Source: Phoronis australis
Taxonomy: Eukaryota > Phoronida > Phoronidae
DNA: 64,000 nt
Direction: 5' to 3'
Assembly (NCBI GenBank): GCA_002633005.1
Contig: NMRA01000097.1
Span: 853,931 to 917,930, forward strand
Numbering within the stretch: the first letter of the stretch is position 1; each line of letters begins with the position of its first letter. The notes under the pieces were generated by a model. That model was not told the DNA's origin, did not search any database, and was given only the letters and a program-made list of their open reading frames with translations. A program made the translations under genes and the position numbers. Positions 1 to 14,100 of this stretch are shown piece after piece.

Positions 1-3000
1 TGGAGTTTGAACGTCTAGAGAGAGAGAAGGAAGAAGCGGTCAAGCAGTTAACCCATGAACTGGACACGGTCAATTTCAAAATGTCCGCAGGTGAGGCTGT
101 GTTAATATTTGACGGTGTTAGATTTGTCTTTGAAGATCTGTACTCCCTCAGCAAGTTTCTGTCCAATACCCGGCCAATTTTTCTCCTGGCACTCTTTCCA
201 ATTTCCAACTCCCTTCCCACCCGTTCAGTCACCCATCCCCCTACCCATCANCCCCTCTTGTACCTTCAGCGACCCCCAACCCTTGTGTAAACACTCTCCC
301 ATACCAACCCCCTCCCTGCCTGTACCCTATGCCATCCCAACCCCTCCACAGACTCTGCTCTCACCAATCCAATTATCTAGCCCTTTATCAGAAAGTCTAA
401 AAGTCTTTGAGAATCATAGATTATCACTGACTAAACGTGTATTAATTTCTTGTTTACTTTTAGCTGAAAAAGAGCATGTGGAGTTGATGGAAAAGCAGAG
501 ACTGGAACACGTCCAGGTGGTGGAAGAGAAGGACAAGGAGACTAAGGTATTTGCATGCTTTGGCAAGGCATTGTGGGAACTGTTAGTGACATGTGGTGTT
601 AACGCTTTCAAGTGTCCGTGAACGTAATGTACCTAAAAGTAGCACAGTGTAGCTTAGAGTTGAGGAAGTCTAGAAAAAAATGAAAATCGTAAAAGAATGA
701 ACCAAACATTTTTGGGAGAGAATTTTTTTAGGTTATTGGCGGATAAAGTATTATGTTTTTAAAGTTAAGTTTAACTGCAATGTCTCGATCTTTACGTCCA
801 AAGACACATATTATTTGGGATTGTTGAGAGAGATAGATATCTTGAAGTTACTTTCTTTGACCAGAACAATAAAACAACGTAATGTATTGTTTTGCAAATC
901 TCCAATTTTCACCATTATTTACCAGCCGTTCGTTGAAATCAAAGCCGGTGAATTTACCTATTAGGTTCAGCTGTGCCAGTAGAGTGTTGGACTCTGACTA
1001 CTAAGGTTGTGAATTCAATATTGCGTTAGGTCTGAGTTCAGAAAACCATTTTTCTCACTTTGAAACATACTCAATATTACAGTGAATATCATTTGACGTG
1101 TACTAGTAGAACAGATTGTCGTCTCCCACTGGGACACTGTTCGTGGGTATAGGATCGTCTCAACAGGCATTCCCGAAGTAAACATAGCATAATAAACAAA
1201 CTTCCATGTACATCATTCATCCACCATGTACTGGGGTCAGTTTATAAATTCTATGTCATTCACAGATTGTCAAAGATGAACTAGAATCTGAGAAACAGGA
1301 AGTAATTCGCCTGAGAGAGCTGTTGGCAAAGATGAAGGAAGAGGCGAGGGAATCGACTGTAATTGTGGCCGCCACTGCAGCCCCATCTGTTGAGCTAGAG
1401 GCCAGTCAGCAGTCAGAGCCCGCTCCCGTGGTTACTGCGGTGCGAGAATCTTCATTTACTGCCCAGCCGAAGGTCATTGTTACAGGTGAGATTATTCGTT
1501 GCATTTGACTTTTGCTGAAGCGGTTTCAAAATTAATGAAGTACTTTTAATTTCCAGAATACGGTGACACCCTCTCTGTTTTTATGGTATTTACCCACAAT
1601 GCTGTTCAACAGTAGGGCACCTGCCCACAGTTGTGCACTGCTGTCGTGCTAATCAATATTTTACATAGCATTAGTTTGCACTCATCATTCTAATGTCAAT
1701 AAATTGTTTCTGTAGTAGTACAGTAAGTTCCACTATGGATATCACATGTTTAAAGTGTTGAGTGTGACTTGTTGAATCGTTGTTCACTTGTCTGCGATGT
1801 GTGTTAGATGCCGTAATTTTTTAAAACTAAACCAGTTGTGTAATCCATTTTTCTGCCTCTTCAAAGGAAGATATTTGAATCTAAAATGAGGAAATTTGAG
1901 GTAAAATTCAAAGGAAGCTTAGTCATTTAATTGTTGAATGATTCATTTGTTAAATTTTACAACTTTACAGGATTGATGTTTTGCTGCTAATTGGTAAAGG
2001 TGCAATTTGAAATGTGTGCCATTAATGGAAAAATGCATTATATAATATAGTAATGTACACATGGCAATCATCATGAAGTTCTATGTATAAACAAGTACAT
2101 TGGTGCACTATGCACTCTTGTCAACAATACACAAACTGGTCCTTTTGTTTAAAGGCATAGTATGCAGATTTCACAAGAAAACAATTTCCATCTATATTAC
2201 AGGCTTTAGAATGTAAGTGTTACACGTTGCCTCAAAGCTAAACTTCAGTTGGAGTAGGAAACTTAAAGTTGTTGTTACATCACTGAATCATTCTTGTTCT
2301 GGATTGCCAAATGTTTTAAGGCTTGTGTGTTTCTTCAGACCTTTCCAAGGAAGAGCGCGAAAAGATGGAGGAAGAACGGCGTTTAATCTCGGAAGAGCGA
2401 GCCAAGATGGCAGAAAGCATGCGGACAATGGAAGCAGAGATCGACAAATTTCAAGAGGATCGTAAGGCGTTCAACGAGGAGAAGAACAAACTGCAGCTGG
2501 AGATGAATGCTGCGAATAAGGTAGTGATACTGGATGTGTTGTATTGAGATTGAAGAACTATTTGCAGTGAGGAATGAACATGCGCAGTCCTTCTTTCCGT
2601 GTTGTAGTTGTCCCCTGCTATTATGATATTTGCCTTAGCCATGTTTCCATTGACTTTTATGCACAACCTGACCAAACACACTCCTAACTGGTTAAGGTTT
2701 AGCTTAGTTCACTGCCAACAAAAAAATTTACAATTGAAGAAATCATATCAGTATGGACAAACTGTTTTGATTGGGATGGAACTACTTTTTCTGTTATTCA
2801 ACCACTGACTTATAATTTGTTACTATTTTGGAAAACTTCGGTACGAAATTGCTTCAGTCTGATTTTTTGCTCATTTTTCAATTAGACTGTTGATTATTAG
2901 CTGCTCATTATTTCATTGGCAGGAAATCATAGAGTGGAAGACCAAGTATGAGATGCTAAGGTCACAATTGGGTGACCTTGCTGACATCAAGGCAAAATAC

Positions 3001-6000
3001 GACGCGCTATTGGCTCAGTTTGAGGTCATGGCGGCTATGTCAAAGGTCGACACAGAGGAGGACAAAAAGAAGGCAGAGGTAAACCCAATCACTTGACTTG
3101 ACTTTTGACCTTTGTTGTACTTGAGTCACTCAACTTAGTATTACACTCTGACAGCTGGGTCACTGTTGTTTGCCCGCGGGGAGGGATCTGTGGCCAGAGC
3201 CACCATCTTCTGCAGAAAACCCCCAAAAAATTCACTGTAATTTCAAGAATGCGTTTTAAAATTAGACCTTCTAATGAGTTAAAAAATTTAGCATTTATCC
3301 AATCAAATGGATCGGCCGGTGACAGGAGATCTTTTTTTAACTTCACCAGCTTTGTACGTTCGAGGGTCGCAGGTGTACTTTAAACTTTACACTCATCACA
3401 ACATAATTACGCCACTGTCACAAAAATGCACTGAAATTTGAACATTTATTAAGACCAACGTTACTGAAGCAGATTTTATTGTTTTGTCTCGTGGTTCACA
3501 CTTACTGAGTTTTTGCTCAATATTTCCTATAAAGGAAATCCATGGCATCTCTGATATGTTTGGTTTCAGGAAACTATGGCAAAGACTAAAGAAGACCGCG
3601 ACATGATGGAGGAAGAGAAGCAAAAGATTGAGGAAGACATCAAGAAGTGGGAGGCGGAGTTTAAAGCCAACAATGGGCGGGACCCAACTGAAGATGACAA
3701 GTAAGGAGNGCGTGATTGACAGCTTTGCCTGGTGCCTGTAGGGAGGAGATAAAACTAAATCAAATTATGCTTTTGAAATAACCATGTTTATCATGTAGTC
3801 CTAACACTGAGACTGAATTAATTAACTTAGTACAAATCATACCCTTAAAATCACGGCGTTTATTGGTTAAATCCTTTCAATATAATTTTACACATTGCAC
3901 TTCATTATGTAATAGAAATCTTTTAAACAAGCAATAGCACTTCTTGTAAATCTCCAGCTGAAGATTGACAGACATTTGGTATTTATTCTAAATTGTCAAA
4001 TATGTACATGTATACAAAACACGTTCATGTCTGATCTATGACTGATATTTCCAGGGATGAGTCGGTGAATGAATTCTATGTAATGTTGAATGAGACTCAA
4101 GGAATGGTAGATAAACTGGACACTCAGCTAGACACCTTAGAGAGCCTCAAGGAGGGCAAGGTGCCTGAGGCCCCCAAGGTGGAGGTCGCACCTATCACCA
4201 TTGCTGAACCGGAGATCAGAACAGTGGAGGTGGGTGCACTCTTTGTTAAAGGGCCATATCCATCTTACTCTCTACCTCAAAATGCAGTTTATAAAACAGG
4301 TCACTGAACCACACAGACTGTGTCTCAAACTTTACGTGTCAGCGTTAACCTTTTTCTAATGAACAGGTCAAAGTTCACTTGATCTACACAAGAGGCTTCA
4401 TCTTGGTTTTTGCTCATTCATGTTTTGCATTTCGGCGCATGCCACGATATCCTCAAGAGACAGCTGTACATACAAACTCTTAGACCTACATGTACATTAT
4501 AATAGCAGCGATCTAGGGGCCATCATAGTACTGGACTTTTTTTGTTCACCCATAGGTGACAGTGCCTGACCCAGCAGTGGTAGCTGCTCTTGAACAGGCC
4601 CAGAATGAACTCTCTGAGTTAAAGATTGCTCTGACCAAAAGTCAAGAAGAGAACTCGCAGGCCCAGGAACAGATATCTAGTGAGTGGCACTTACTACTCT
4701 GCTAACGTCCTACTGTTGACTCAGAGTGCTTGCTGGTGATTGTTGTGAACCAAAAGAAAAACTATATGTCATGAATAACTTGAAAATTGGGCGGAATTTT
4801 TTTGCTCCGAAATTTTGGGTACTTTTTAAAGTTGCCTTTTAGATTTTCCTCCCTGCTTCAACAATGCCAGCCAGATGAAGTCATTAATTCATCAACTGTT
4901 TGATAAAATGTCTTAAATACATATGTGTCTGTCTGTGTATAAAATCATGGTATTTGGTATCCTTTGCTACAAAAGTATTGGCAAAGTGTTCAGAAATAAC
5001 ACTCGGTCCATTGTTAGATTAGTCAATCACAGGACATTAGTGTTCAATTCAGAATCGTGAGGACTTCCTTCATTTCAGGTGCGCATAGTTGTTCCATTGA
5101 AAATAAAACAAAGGCAGAATTGTTATCGTGATTGTCTAAATCACAATGAAAATGATTAGGTGGAATACAGGTGACATTTAACTTGGCCAATCTTGGCAAA
5201 ATATATGTTGAGGGACTCCAGTTGGTAAAGTAGAAACATTCGGAAAGTGGGTCTGCCCTGAGAAATTAATTTTAAGGGTGTACTGTTAAATAGTGTTTGC
5301 AAAGTTCTCACTAATTATGATCATGATTACGTCATTGTAGCTGAAAATTTCATTGCATTTGGTACTTGAGTTGCATTTTAACATGGAACTGTCTCACTTT
5401 GCAGAGCTGAATTCCGAAATATCCGAAAAACAAGCAGATCTTTCTAAGTTGGAGGTGGAAAACAAGAGTCTAGTCGAACAGTTGGAAGAGGCAGCCGCTA
5501 AGATCAAAGAACTCGAAGCTAAGCTGGCACTAAGTGCTGCCACCACTGTAGCAGTGGCAGTCGAGAAAACCGAGGTAATGGGAATGACATGAGATAATGA
5601 TTCCCTTTATGTGATTCTAATGAGACTAGTTGACAAATTGGTCATTATTATCGAAACGCCCTCAAGTATTACATATGAATCGTTGTTTGTAGGCTCCACA
5701 AGGTGTCGTCGGTGGTATTGAGCCTGAGGTTCATCAACAGATGAGGTCTGATTATGAAGAGAAACTGGAGGTAATGCACGCGATACTATTTATGTGACAT
5801 GAATTGTCTAACAAAGGCCTACATTTTGGTTCTCCATTCAGTTCCATTGAACATATACTAGTAACTGACATGGATTGGGCTCAGTAACCAGTAGGAAATT
5901 GTATCACTCAGTGGAAGGGAAGGTAGAATCAAGATGTGGATGTTTTCCTGGGCCATCCACATCACAATCGTTCTCTTGTTCCATAGATTGTAAATACGTG

Positions 6001-9000
6001 CCAGGGGCATGAGAATTGACTTGGAAAAATACAGAACTCAGAAATCTGTGTTTACGGTTTAAGTTTATAGGAAACATACTACTGGAACCTTGCAATGTGT
6101 CTCCTATGCAATTAAGTGCCGTGTTTCATTTGCAAACATATGAGACATACAACTCTTTAATGTTGCGTGGTCCTGAACGAAACTTTCGGGTCACCCAATT
6201 TCATATTCTGTGATGAGTAAGACAGGCAGAGCTGACAGAGACAAAATGCAATACTTACATTCACAAACACTGTGTGGTGTTGGATGTTGTAGTGTGGATC
6301 CTTTGAATATTCCCCATCACAACTTAAGGCTAATTTGACTGCGCGAGGATTGCAAATAATTTACAAGAAACGCAACGAAACCCCACTGTTATAATTCTCC
6401 ATGACATTCTAGCAGTAAACCATACATTGTATCCCTACTGTATTAGGCAAGGGATAACTGCCTCATTAGCATAATTTATGTTTACAATTTACTACTACTG
6501 ACCTTCAGAAACTGAACGCACAGCTAAAGAATGTAGAGAAATCCAAGAAAGCAATTGAAAAAGACATGAAGAAACTGTTGAAACAAATGGGCAAGAAGAA
6601 GGCAGCTGGTGATGCAGAAAGCCTGAAACTGCTTCTTGAGGCTGTTGTCAAAGAGGTATCTATTTTTAGTTGTTCTTCAGAGCGATGTGCTATTGAGAGC
6701 TTGCGCCATTTACACAAGATCACTGACGTGGCAAAAGCTGACAGTGCAGAATGAAATGTAAATACTGTGCAAGACAAACCTGATCAGACAAAATACCGTT
6801 TTCTTGTCATGACACTTAATTTTATTAATAGCAAAAATGAGTGGTGATAACTATTATTATGCCATTGATGACAAAGGTCTAATCACAGATTATTGGCTTA
6901 AACTCCTTACTAACTGTCTTGTACCTGTGTGTTAACGTTAAATCTAAACGAAGCTATATTCCATTTACTAATTTGTCAAGAATAATACCCATGATGTTCC
7001 TTGTTTGGACTTGATGTTTGGTTGACAGCGCAGTCCCCTTTGTTGTGTGCTCCATTTCAATACTTGTTCCTTGTTAGGCGCACACAGTTAATGGTGAAGT
7101 GAAGCAAGCAGGCACTAAAGTGAAAAAACAACTTGACGAAGTGAGCGCCGAATCTAACAAACTGCAGGCGGACCATGAGCAGAAGAAAGCTGCAGTGGAG
7201 GAGTGGGGGAGGGTGTTCACTGAACAGAATGGCAAGCCGCCCACCGAGGAAGACAGGTGATGAGGGCAGAAGTGACACTTTCTAGACTAAGTGTGAAAAG
7301 CTGAAGTGTAGGAATTCACTTTTAATTTGTAGCAGTCGATAAAATTTCTTTAGGAGATATGGTTCTCAAGTTTAAAGTTATTTAGATGCTGTTTAGGCAG
7401 TATGACCATTGTCTTGGAACCTCTATTTTAGACAGTGGCGAGTGTCAAATGTTTTGATTTGATTTTGCAACTCTTGCCAAAAACAAGCTGTGAAGTCGCA
7501 TTTTTTATCCTACTTTTGATGTTAGCCATTTTGACACACAGAAGCTGCACTCAGATGCTTCAGATGCAAGATTGTCTTACTTCAGAAACCACTTAATACG
7601 TAATTTGGATATTTTTAGAGCTTGCACAAAATTTCAGAAGTCGGACATTGACTTGTTGCTCAGCGCAAGCACGCAGGTGGTCTTAGAACCGACTGTACTG
7701 TCTCCCTTTGGAGAGCCGTGCTGAAAAGCAGTTCTTGATGCATCAGGTCATCTTTTCGACGGGCATTAAAAATTGTAAAGTAACATTGCCTGTAATTTCC
7801 AGTCTCACCTGGTTTTTTTTTTGTTGATACAAGATCAGAGTTAAAACAAGTCTCTGAGATTGCACTTCTCATCATCATCGGTATTTTATCAAACTTGCGG
7901 TTTGAAGTGAATCTGTTGGCTTCTTAATTTCATGACTGTGACTCTCAGAAAAACGGTACACCGTAAATAGTGTGCCTTCCATACTAATTTGTTTTGAGTC
8001 AGCATTGACCACATTATGCACACTGTAAAGCAGAACTGGTAATAACTTCCAGTGTGTCTGTGTTTTGTTTCTCAGGGATGAGAAAGCTCTCAAGCTTTAC
8101 ACTGATTTAGAGATGAGTGGCAGCTCTCACCGTGACAACGACCTGCGGGTCACTGCCCTCACTATGATACACACGGGTGTGGTACCAGAGAAGTACGCGC
8201 CCATCCCTGTGCAAACTGGTTCTGGTGGAGAAGGTAACTATTGAGAAAAAGATTTTTTGCTCATTGTATTTTTACATTCTAGGCTGTCGTGTACTGACCA
8301 AACTGTTTGGGAAATTTTGGTTTTCCCATCATGATGTGAAATGACTTTTTTGGCAGGAGATCCTTTGTGCGGTCAGTCGTCATGAAATTGTGTTCGTCAA
8401 TATGTTATCTTTAAATGCTCCAGAGATCGGATTATCGCAAGTTATACGGCATTCTCAAGTGCTTAAATGCATTATCTGTGAAATGACTGATCTAAGAAAT
8501 ATACAGCCTCTTTTAGGAAACCCTTAGTGTTTATGTAGAGCGTAGGTACCGTGATTTCATATGATTTATATATCTGACTGTGTGCGTGCATATGGTTGCA
8601 CGTGGTGTTATTGTTTTGGTACAAAACTATCGAGGAAAAAATCATGGCAAGGAATTGCGCATTGTTGTGTCAAATTATTTTTGCATATATTTCACGAGTC
8701 TGCAATAGTTAAATACAAGTAATCAATGTCGCAACTTGGATGAACCTTCCTGGCTAAAATTTCCTTCGAAGCTCATCATGTTGTTTTGGAATAAATTTTA
8801 TGTTTTACTTTAAGTTTCCTATTTTATTAGTGCCTTGAAAGTTGTTCCTAATTTTAATGTCAGTAGTACTTATTACTTTTCTTTGTAACTCTAAATTTTG
8901 TTGATATATACTAATGGAAGCTTTCAAATGCTGTTCTGAAGAGCTAAGAAATCGCAAGTCAGTGCACTCAAAAATTTGAAAATGTGCCACAAAATTTGAG

Positions 9001-11159
9001 ACTTTTCTTCCAACAGACGCTGCCATTTTGTCCATAAGGTATTTCAGAACTCCGCTTCAGATTTTCTATGCTAACTTTCTTAGGAAACAAGGAAGACATT
9101 GAGAGGCTTGAGAAGCAAGTGGCTGATCTTGAAGACAAAGTCTCAGATCTTGAGTCTGAGGTGGAGACACTTCAAGAGTCGAAGAAAACCAGTGAGGAAA
9201 AAATCACCGAGCTCGAGGACAAAATACAGGAACTGCAGCGGCAGTTGAGTGAAGCGCCATCTGCTGGCGCTGCTGTTGCTTTGAGTTTATCGGCTTCATT
9301 AGATGACGACACGGAGGTTAGTTGTGGTCTTGATAGACTTTTTGTAATGTGTTGCTTAATTTAGGGATCGTCTTATGGTGAAGCCCTTTGAAGCTGACGA
9401 AATATTTGCCATTAAATGGTGAACATGGGAAATGGCTGCTGAATCATGCTCAGGAATACAGTGTTTACATTATGGGGGCATTTTTATTCAGAGACATTAT
9501 CAAAGTTGATCAATGTGTACGATTTGAACTCTGACTCTCAGGTGAGAGACCTCGGTTCAAGCCACTGCATTATACAATACCTCGTATGGTGTCTTATATG
9601 CGCACTGTGTGGAACAAGTGAAAAGAGCATATTAATTTATTAAGTTGTCTTCAGTACTGTAACAGTTAAGTGTGGAGATTAAATTTTTCAAAATACATTT
9701 TTTACAGTTGAGAGTCCGCGTAATGAAGTGTTTATAGCTTATAGCCCGTCACACCGGAGGTGCAGTGCCACTGCAGTGCTTGTACGGCATAAACTGCAGT
9801 GGCACTGCCATGATCACCGTGGTTCTGCCATTGATCGCAGTAGCACCGCAGAAAACAGTCAAAACCGCTGACCGCAGTGGCACGGCGGAAACTTTGAACA
9901 TGTTCAAAACTTCTGCAGTGCTACCGCAGGTTGGAGCAATCTGCAGTGGGACCGCCGCGACATCATCGTGACCGCTGTGCAAACGCCAGAAACATAGACT
10001 GTCGACCCTACGGCGATCCTGTGGCACAAAGAAAAACGCATGTGTGACGGGTAAACTATGAAACGCTACAGACGGTGTCACTACAGTGATGGCAGTTTTG
10101 ACCAAAAACTGTAGTTTCACCGCGCCTCTGGTGTGACGGGGGTATTAGTGAGGTTGAGGTTACTATGTAGTAGAATGTGCACTTGTCATTGCTAAAGTAT
10201 TGTATTCATTGGCACTTGAACATCCATTCAGGGTTTGGGTGACCAGCTGTCAGAACTGCAAAAGCAAATCGATCGTTTAGAGGCGGAGCTAAGAGCGGAG
10301 CAGTCTGCTCACGAAGTGACACGTGAAGAGCTGGAGACACTGAAGCAGCAGTTGTTGATAGTGAATGACAAGAGTCAGGAAGAGAAGGCGGAGCTAGAGA
10401 GAAAGCTGGAGAGTGCAAAGTCAGTGACGGAGGCACAAGTTGTGAAATTAGAGAAGGTATGAAAATCATCGGCAAATAAAAATGGGATTAAATCCATGCT
10501 GTCTGTCAAAATCGCAAGTTTTGATTTAGGCCACCTGCTGTTATGAAACTGGCCTGCAATTGCTGTTTAGTCAAACTGGGAATGATCTCAGGTCTTCAGA
10601 CCAAGCTAATGAAATTTCAGGTCACACTGTGAACATAAAGTCAATGACGCATGACCCAGTCGATTGCAGAATGGTAGTTAGTCAAAATTCAAATTCTGCT
10701 GACTTTCTACTTTTGAAAAATTCTGATTTGTATTTTGAAGCTTTCTATGTATGAGTTTGAGTGCGCATACTCGTGGATGATATCCTACATAACTTTTAAC
10801 ACAGAAGAGAGAGACAAGAAGATGAAATTTTGCTTCTACTTTGCAGTATGTTTAAGGAATCTTTCTCGAGACCTGTTTACACAGGGCGCTGCAACTGTTT
10901 TACGGCTTAGTTATGAGCGGCACCTTTCTCGTACTGTAAACTGCCCTCATTATTTAATCTGACAGATTTGATGACACAAGGCGATCGTAAAGCAGTCTGA
11001 ACATTACTGTACTCTTGTTTGTTGTATTTACTGTTATCCAGTCTGTTTGTTTAGGAGCTTAAAACTGCAAAGACGGAGATTGAAGAGTTAGAAAAAGCCA
11101 AGTTTGCCAACGCTCCTGTTGATACGACTAAAGAGCTAAAAAAGCTACAGGAAAAGATA
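1..11159 (+). CDS. Kinesin-C stalk, N-terminal exons (16 exons in window)
   Basis: Exons 1-90 to 11055-11159 encode about 818 residues of alpha-helical coiled coil rich in E, K, Q, L and A. The helix is broken by Ala/Pro/Val linkers: in exon 1266-1485 (around [12 protein letters not shown]), at the end of exon 4055-4229, and in exons 5405-5574 and 9084-9316 ([13 protein letters not shown]). Exons 3570-3700 and 7078-7256 each end in a W-x3-F-x4-G-(R/K)-x-P-T module, and each is followed by a phase-2 intron. No motor, FERM or MyTH4 sequence is seen here. Plant KCBP carries MyTH4-FERM at its N terminus, whereas animal kinesin-C is reported to have a proline-rich tail there. That part would lie before base 1. 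Confidence 0.9.
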
Positions 11160-14100
11160 GTGAGTTACATCAAAATGTTTCATCTGCGTTTTATCAAATG
11201 TTTCATAGTGTTGAGAGAGTTCTTAAAGCAAAGATATATTAAAACAGTCAGTTATTTCTTTGAATACAGCAATTTGTGTTGCACATTTTAACCTTATTTG
11301 TGGTTTTGAACAGTTAAATTTATCATTGTAATGTATCCTGTTGATCTATCCTCTGCTCCTTGTACTCAAAGCTGAACTCAAAATTATTTTTGACAATTTA
11401 TGCTCTATTTTTGTGTGAACTCAAGATATCTGTTACTTAATGATCAAGTACACAATGCCTTACATGACATGTGTAACCCTAGTTTGTCCTTGATGACCAA
11501 GAACCAAAAATTAGGAGTTTGAGAAACATAATATAAATCACGACTTATATTATTGTTTATTTATCGACTCTACAAGATTGGCTGCTTCCAAACTACTCTT
11601 AGTATGCGTCATGTTAGTTTCAGAGACAGTTTTTCAATATGTCTCCTTAGCACTTACAGAATGCGTTGTGTTGAATCATGACCTTCAGTATATTGTCTGT
11701 AGCCACCGATAGCATGTTGTTTCTAGCCGCAGTGTTTACACTGTCCAACAACTGAATTTAGAAGTGTGGCTTGGGCATTTAGTATATCTTTTCTTTCTCA
11801 GCATGCATTATTTATCGTGTCTATAGAAATCTCTGGAGAAGCAAAACTCCACCATGTCATCAGCAAGCATCACCATGACAACGGAGATCAAAGAATTGAA
11901 GGACAAGTTGAATGTGACGGAAAAGTCAGTCAAAAACCAGGCGGCACTAGTGTTGGCTGGTGAGGTGAGTCAGCGGGAAAACGTTAATTCTCTCGAGCGA
12001 ATTTCATGTCGATGATAAAATAGCAAATCTTTGGGCATAACGATGAAGGAACCTTGTTGTCTGTGGCAAGTTTTGTCTCCGTTTTTCTTGTTGTTTTACA
12101 TTGTACATAATTCAAATTAATTTGTAAGATGTATTTCAAACTATAAGTTTTTTATCTTGATTTAAGATTAAAGTGATGTAACTCAATAAATGAAGATTTT
12201 ATTCATTGTGTTGTTAAATATTTTTGATTTCGCTGTAATTTGAAATCATTTAGACTGTGACCAGTCATCAACTTTATCCAGTTTGGTTTCTGTCGTCTGC
12301 CAAATTAGGTCAAGGTCAAAGAGGCGCAGAAAGAGAAGGCGATGCAGATTAAGAAGATGGAGCAAGAGATGGCGAAGAAAGAAGAGAAACGTGCTGCGGA
12401 GGAGAAGAAGAAGGTGGCAGCACTGGAGAAGAAGATTAAGGAGCTCCAAGCAGCAGCTGCAGGAGCTCCATCTGGTGGACGGCCCACGACGGCAGGGGTA
12501 GGTCATGTTAAGTATGATTTAGACAAAGCCATCGGATTGTTTATCATTTTTATTGAAGATAAGAAGCACCAAAGTTCAATTTGGCCGATTATGGTTTTGA
12601 GATCATGGTGAAATCTCAGCCTAAACTGAAATCTTCTGGTGACATCATTGAGTGTCCAAGCGCGTTGTCGTCTTATTACTTTGACAGCCATGTTGCATTC
12701 GACACATAAAGCAATATCCATCAAAATAGCTGGAAGTGATTGGATTCCAGTTTAATGTTTGTCATACTGTGCTTGTTTTCCTCTGTGTTTGCTTACGCTG
12801 CGTGTTTTGTAATGCATTCACTGCCAATATTGAGTTAATGGGCTCTTTAGAGTGTGCCAAGTACATTATTACTACTAATTTAGTACATAAACCTGCACTT
12901 TCAAGTGTGCAGTCCAAAACATGATCGGACAGTCTTCCAACATATGGATTCAAGTGTTTGTATGCTCAAGTTATTATTAGTGTGCTCGAAAAACGACCTA
13001 AGCACTCAAATCCGTAGGTTGGTAACATTTTGAAATTTTAAACTGCCGTCTCGTATTTTCGAACTTCACACTGAGGCTCACAAGTGTAGGTTTGTGCACT
13101 CACATAATTGGCTGCGCTCAAATGTAATGGGTGCCTTGAAGTACTTATTGTTAATTGTTTGGTAGAAAAAAATGTGTTATGCNTACAGCAAAATGTTTCA
13201 TTATTTGTTTTATCAAATGTTTTATAGTGTTGAGAGAGTTCTTAAAGCAAAGATATATTAAAAAACAGTTATTTCTTTGTACACAGCAATTTGTGTTGCA
13301 CATTTTAACCTTATTTGCAGTTTTGAACAGTTTTTGTTAAATGTATCAATGATTGTAATGTATCCTGTTGATCTATCCTCTGCACCTTGTACTCAAAGCT
13401 GAACTCAAAATTATTTTTGACATTTTATGTTCTATTTTTTTGTGAACTCAAGATATCTGTTAATTAATGATCAAGTACATAATGCCTTACATGACATGTG
13501 TAACCCTAGTGTGTCCTTGATGACCAAGAACCAAAAATTTGGAGTTTGAGCAACAAATATAAATCATGACTTATATTATTGTTTATTTATCACTGTACAA
13601 GATTGGCTGCTTCCAAAATGCTCATAGTATGTGTCATATTAGTTTCATAGACAGTTTTTCAGTATGTCTCCTTAGCACTTACAGAATGCGTTGTGTTGAA
13701 TCTTGACCTTCAGTATATTGTCTGTAGCCACCGATAGCATGTTGTTTCTAGCCGCAATGTTTACACAGTCCAACAACTGAATTTAGAAGTGTGGCTTGGG
13801 CATTAAATCCTTTCTCAGCATGCATTATTTATCGTGTCTATAGAAATCTCTGGAGAAGCAAAACTCCACCATGTCGTCAGCAAGCATCACCATGACAACG
13901 GAGATCAAAGAATTGAAGGACAAGTTGAATGTGACGGAAAAATCAGTCAAAAACCAGACGGCACTAGTGTTGGCTGGTGAGGTGAGTCAGCGGGAAATGA
14001 AATGTAAAACGTTAATTCTCTCGAGCGAATTTCATGTCGATAAAATAGCAAATCTTTGGGCATAACGATGAAGGAACCTTGTTGTCTGTGGCAAATTTTG

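Noticed and set aside
109-621. 170-codon open frame at the window start
   Set aside because: It reads through an intron. The true exon 464-546 is in this frame only in part, and the remainder is pyrimidine-rich intron containing an N.
9765-10120. 68- and 123-codon frames in the kinesin intron
   Set aside because: They fall entirely inside the GC-rich MITE and come from its short internal repeats.
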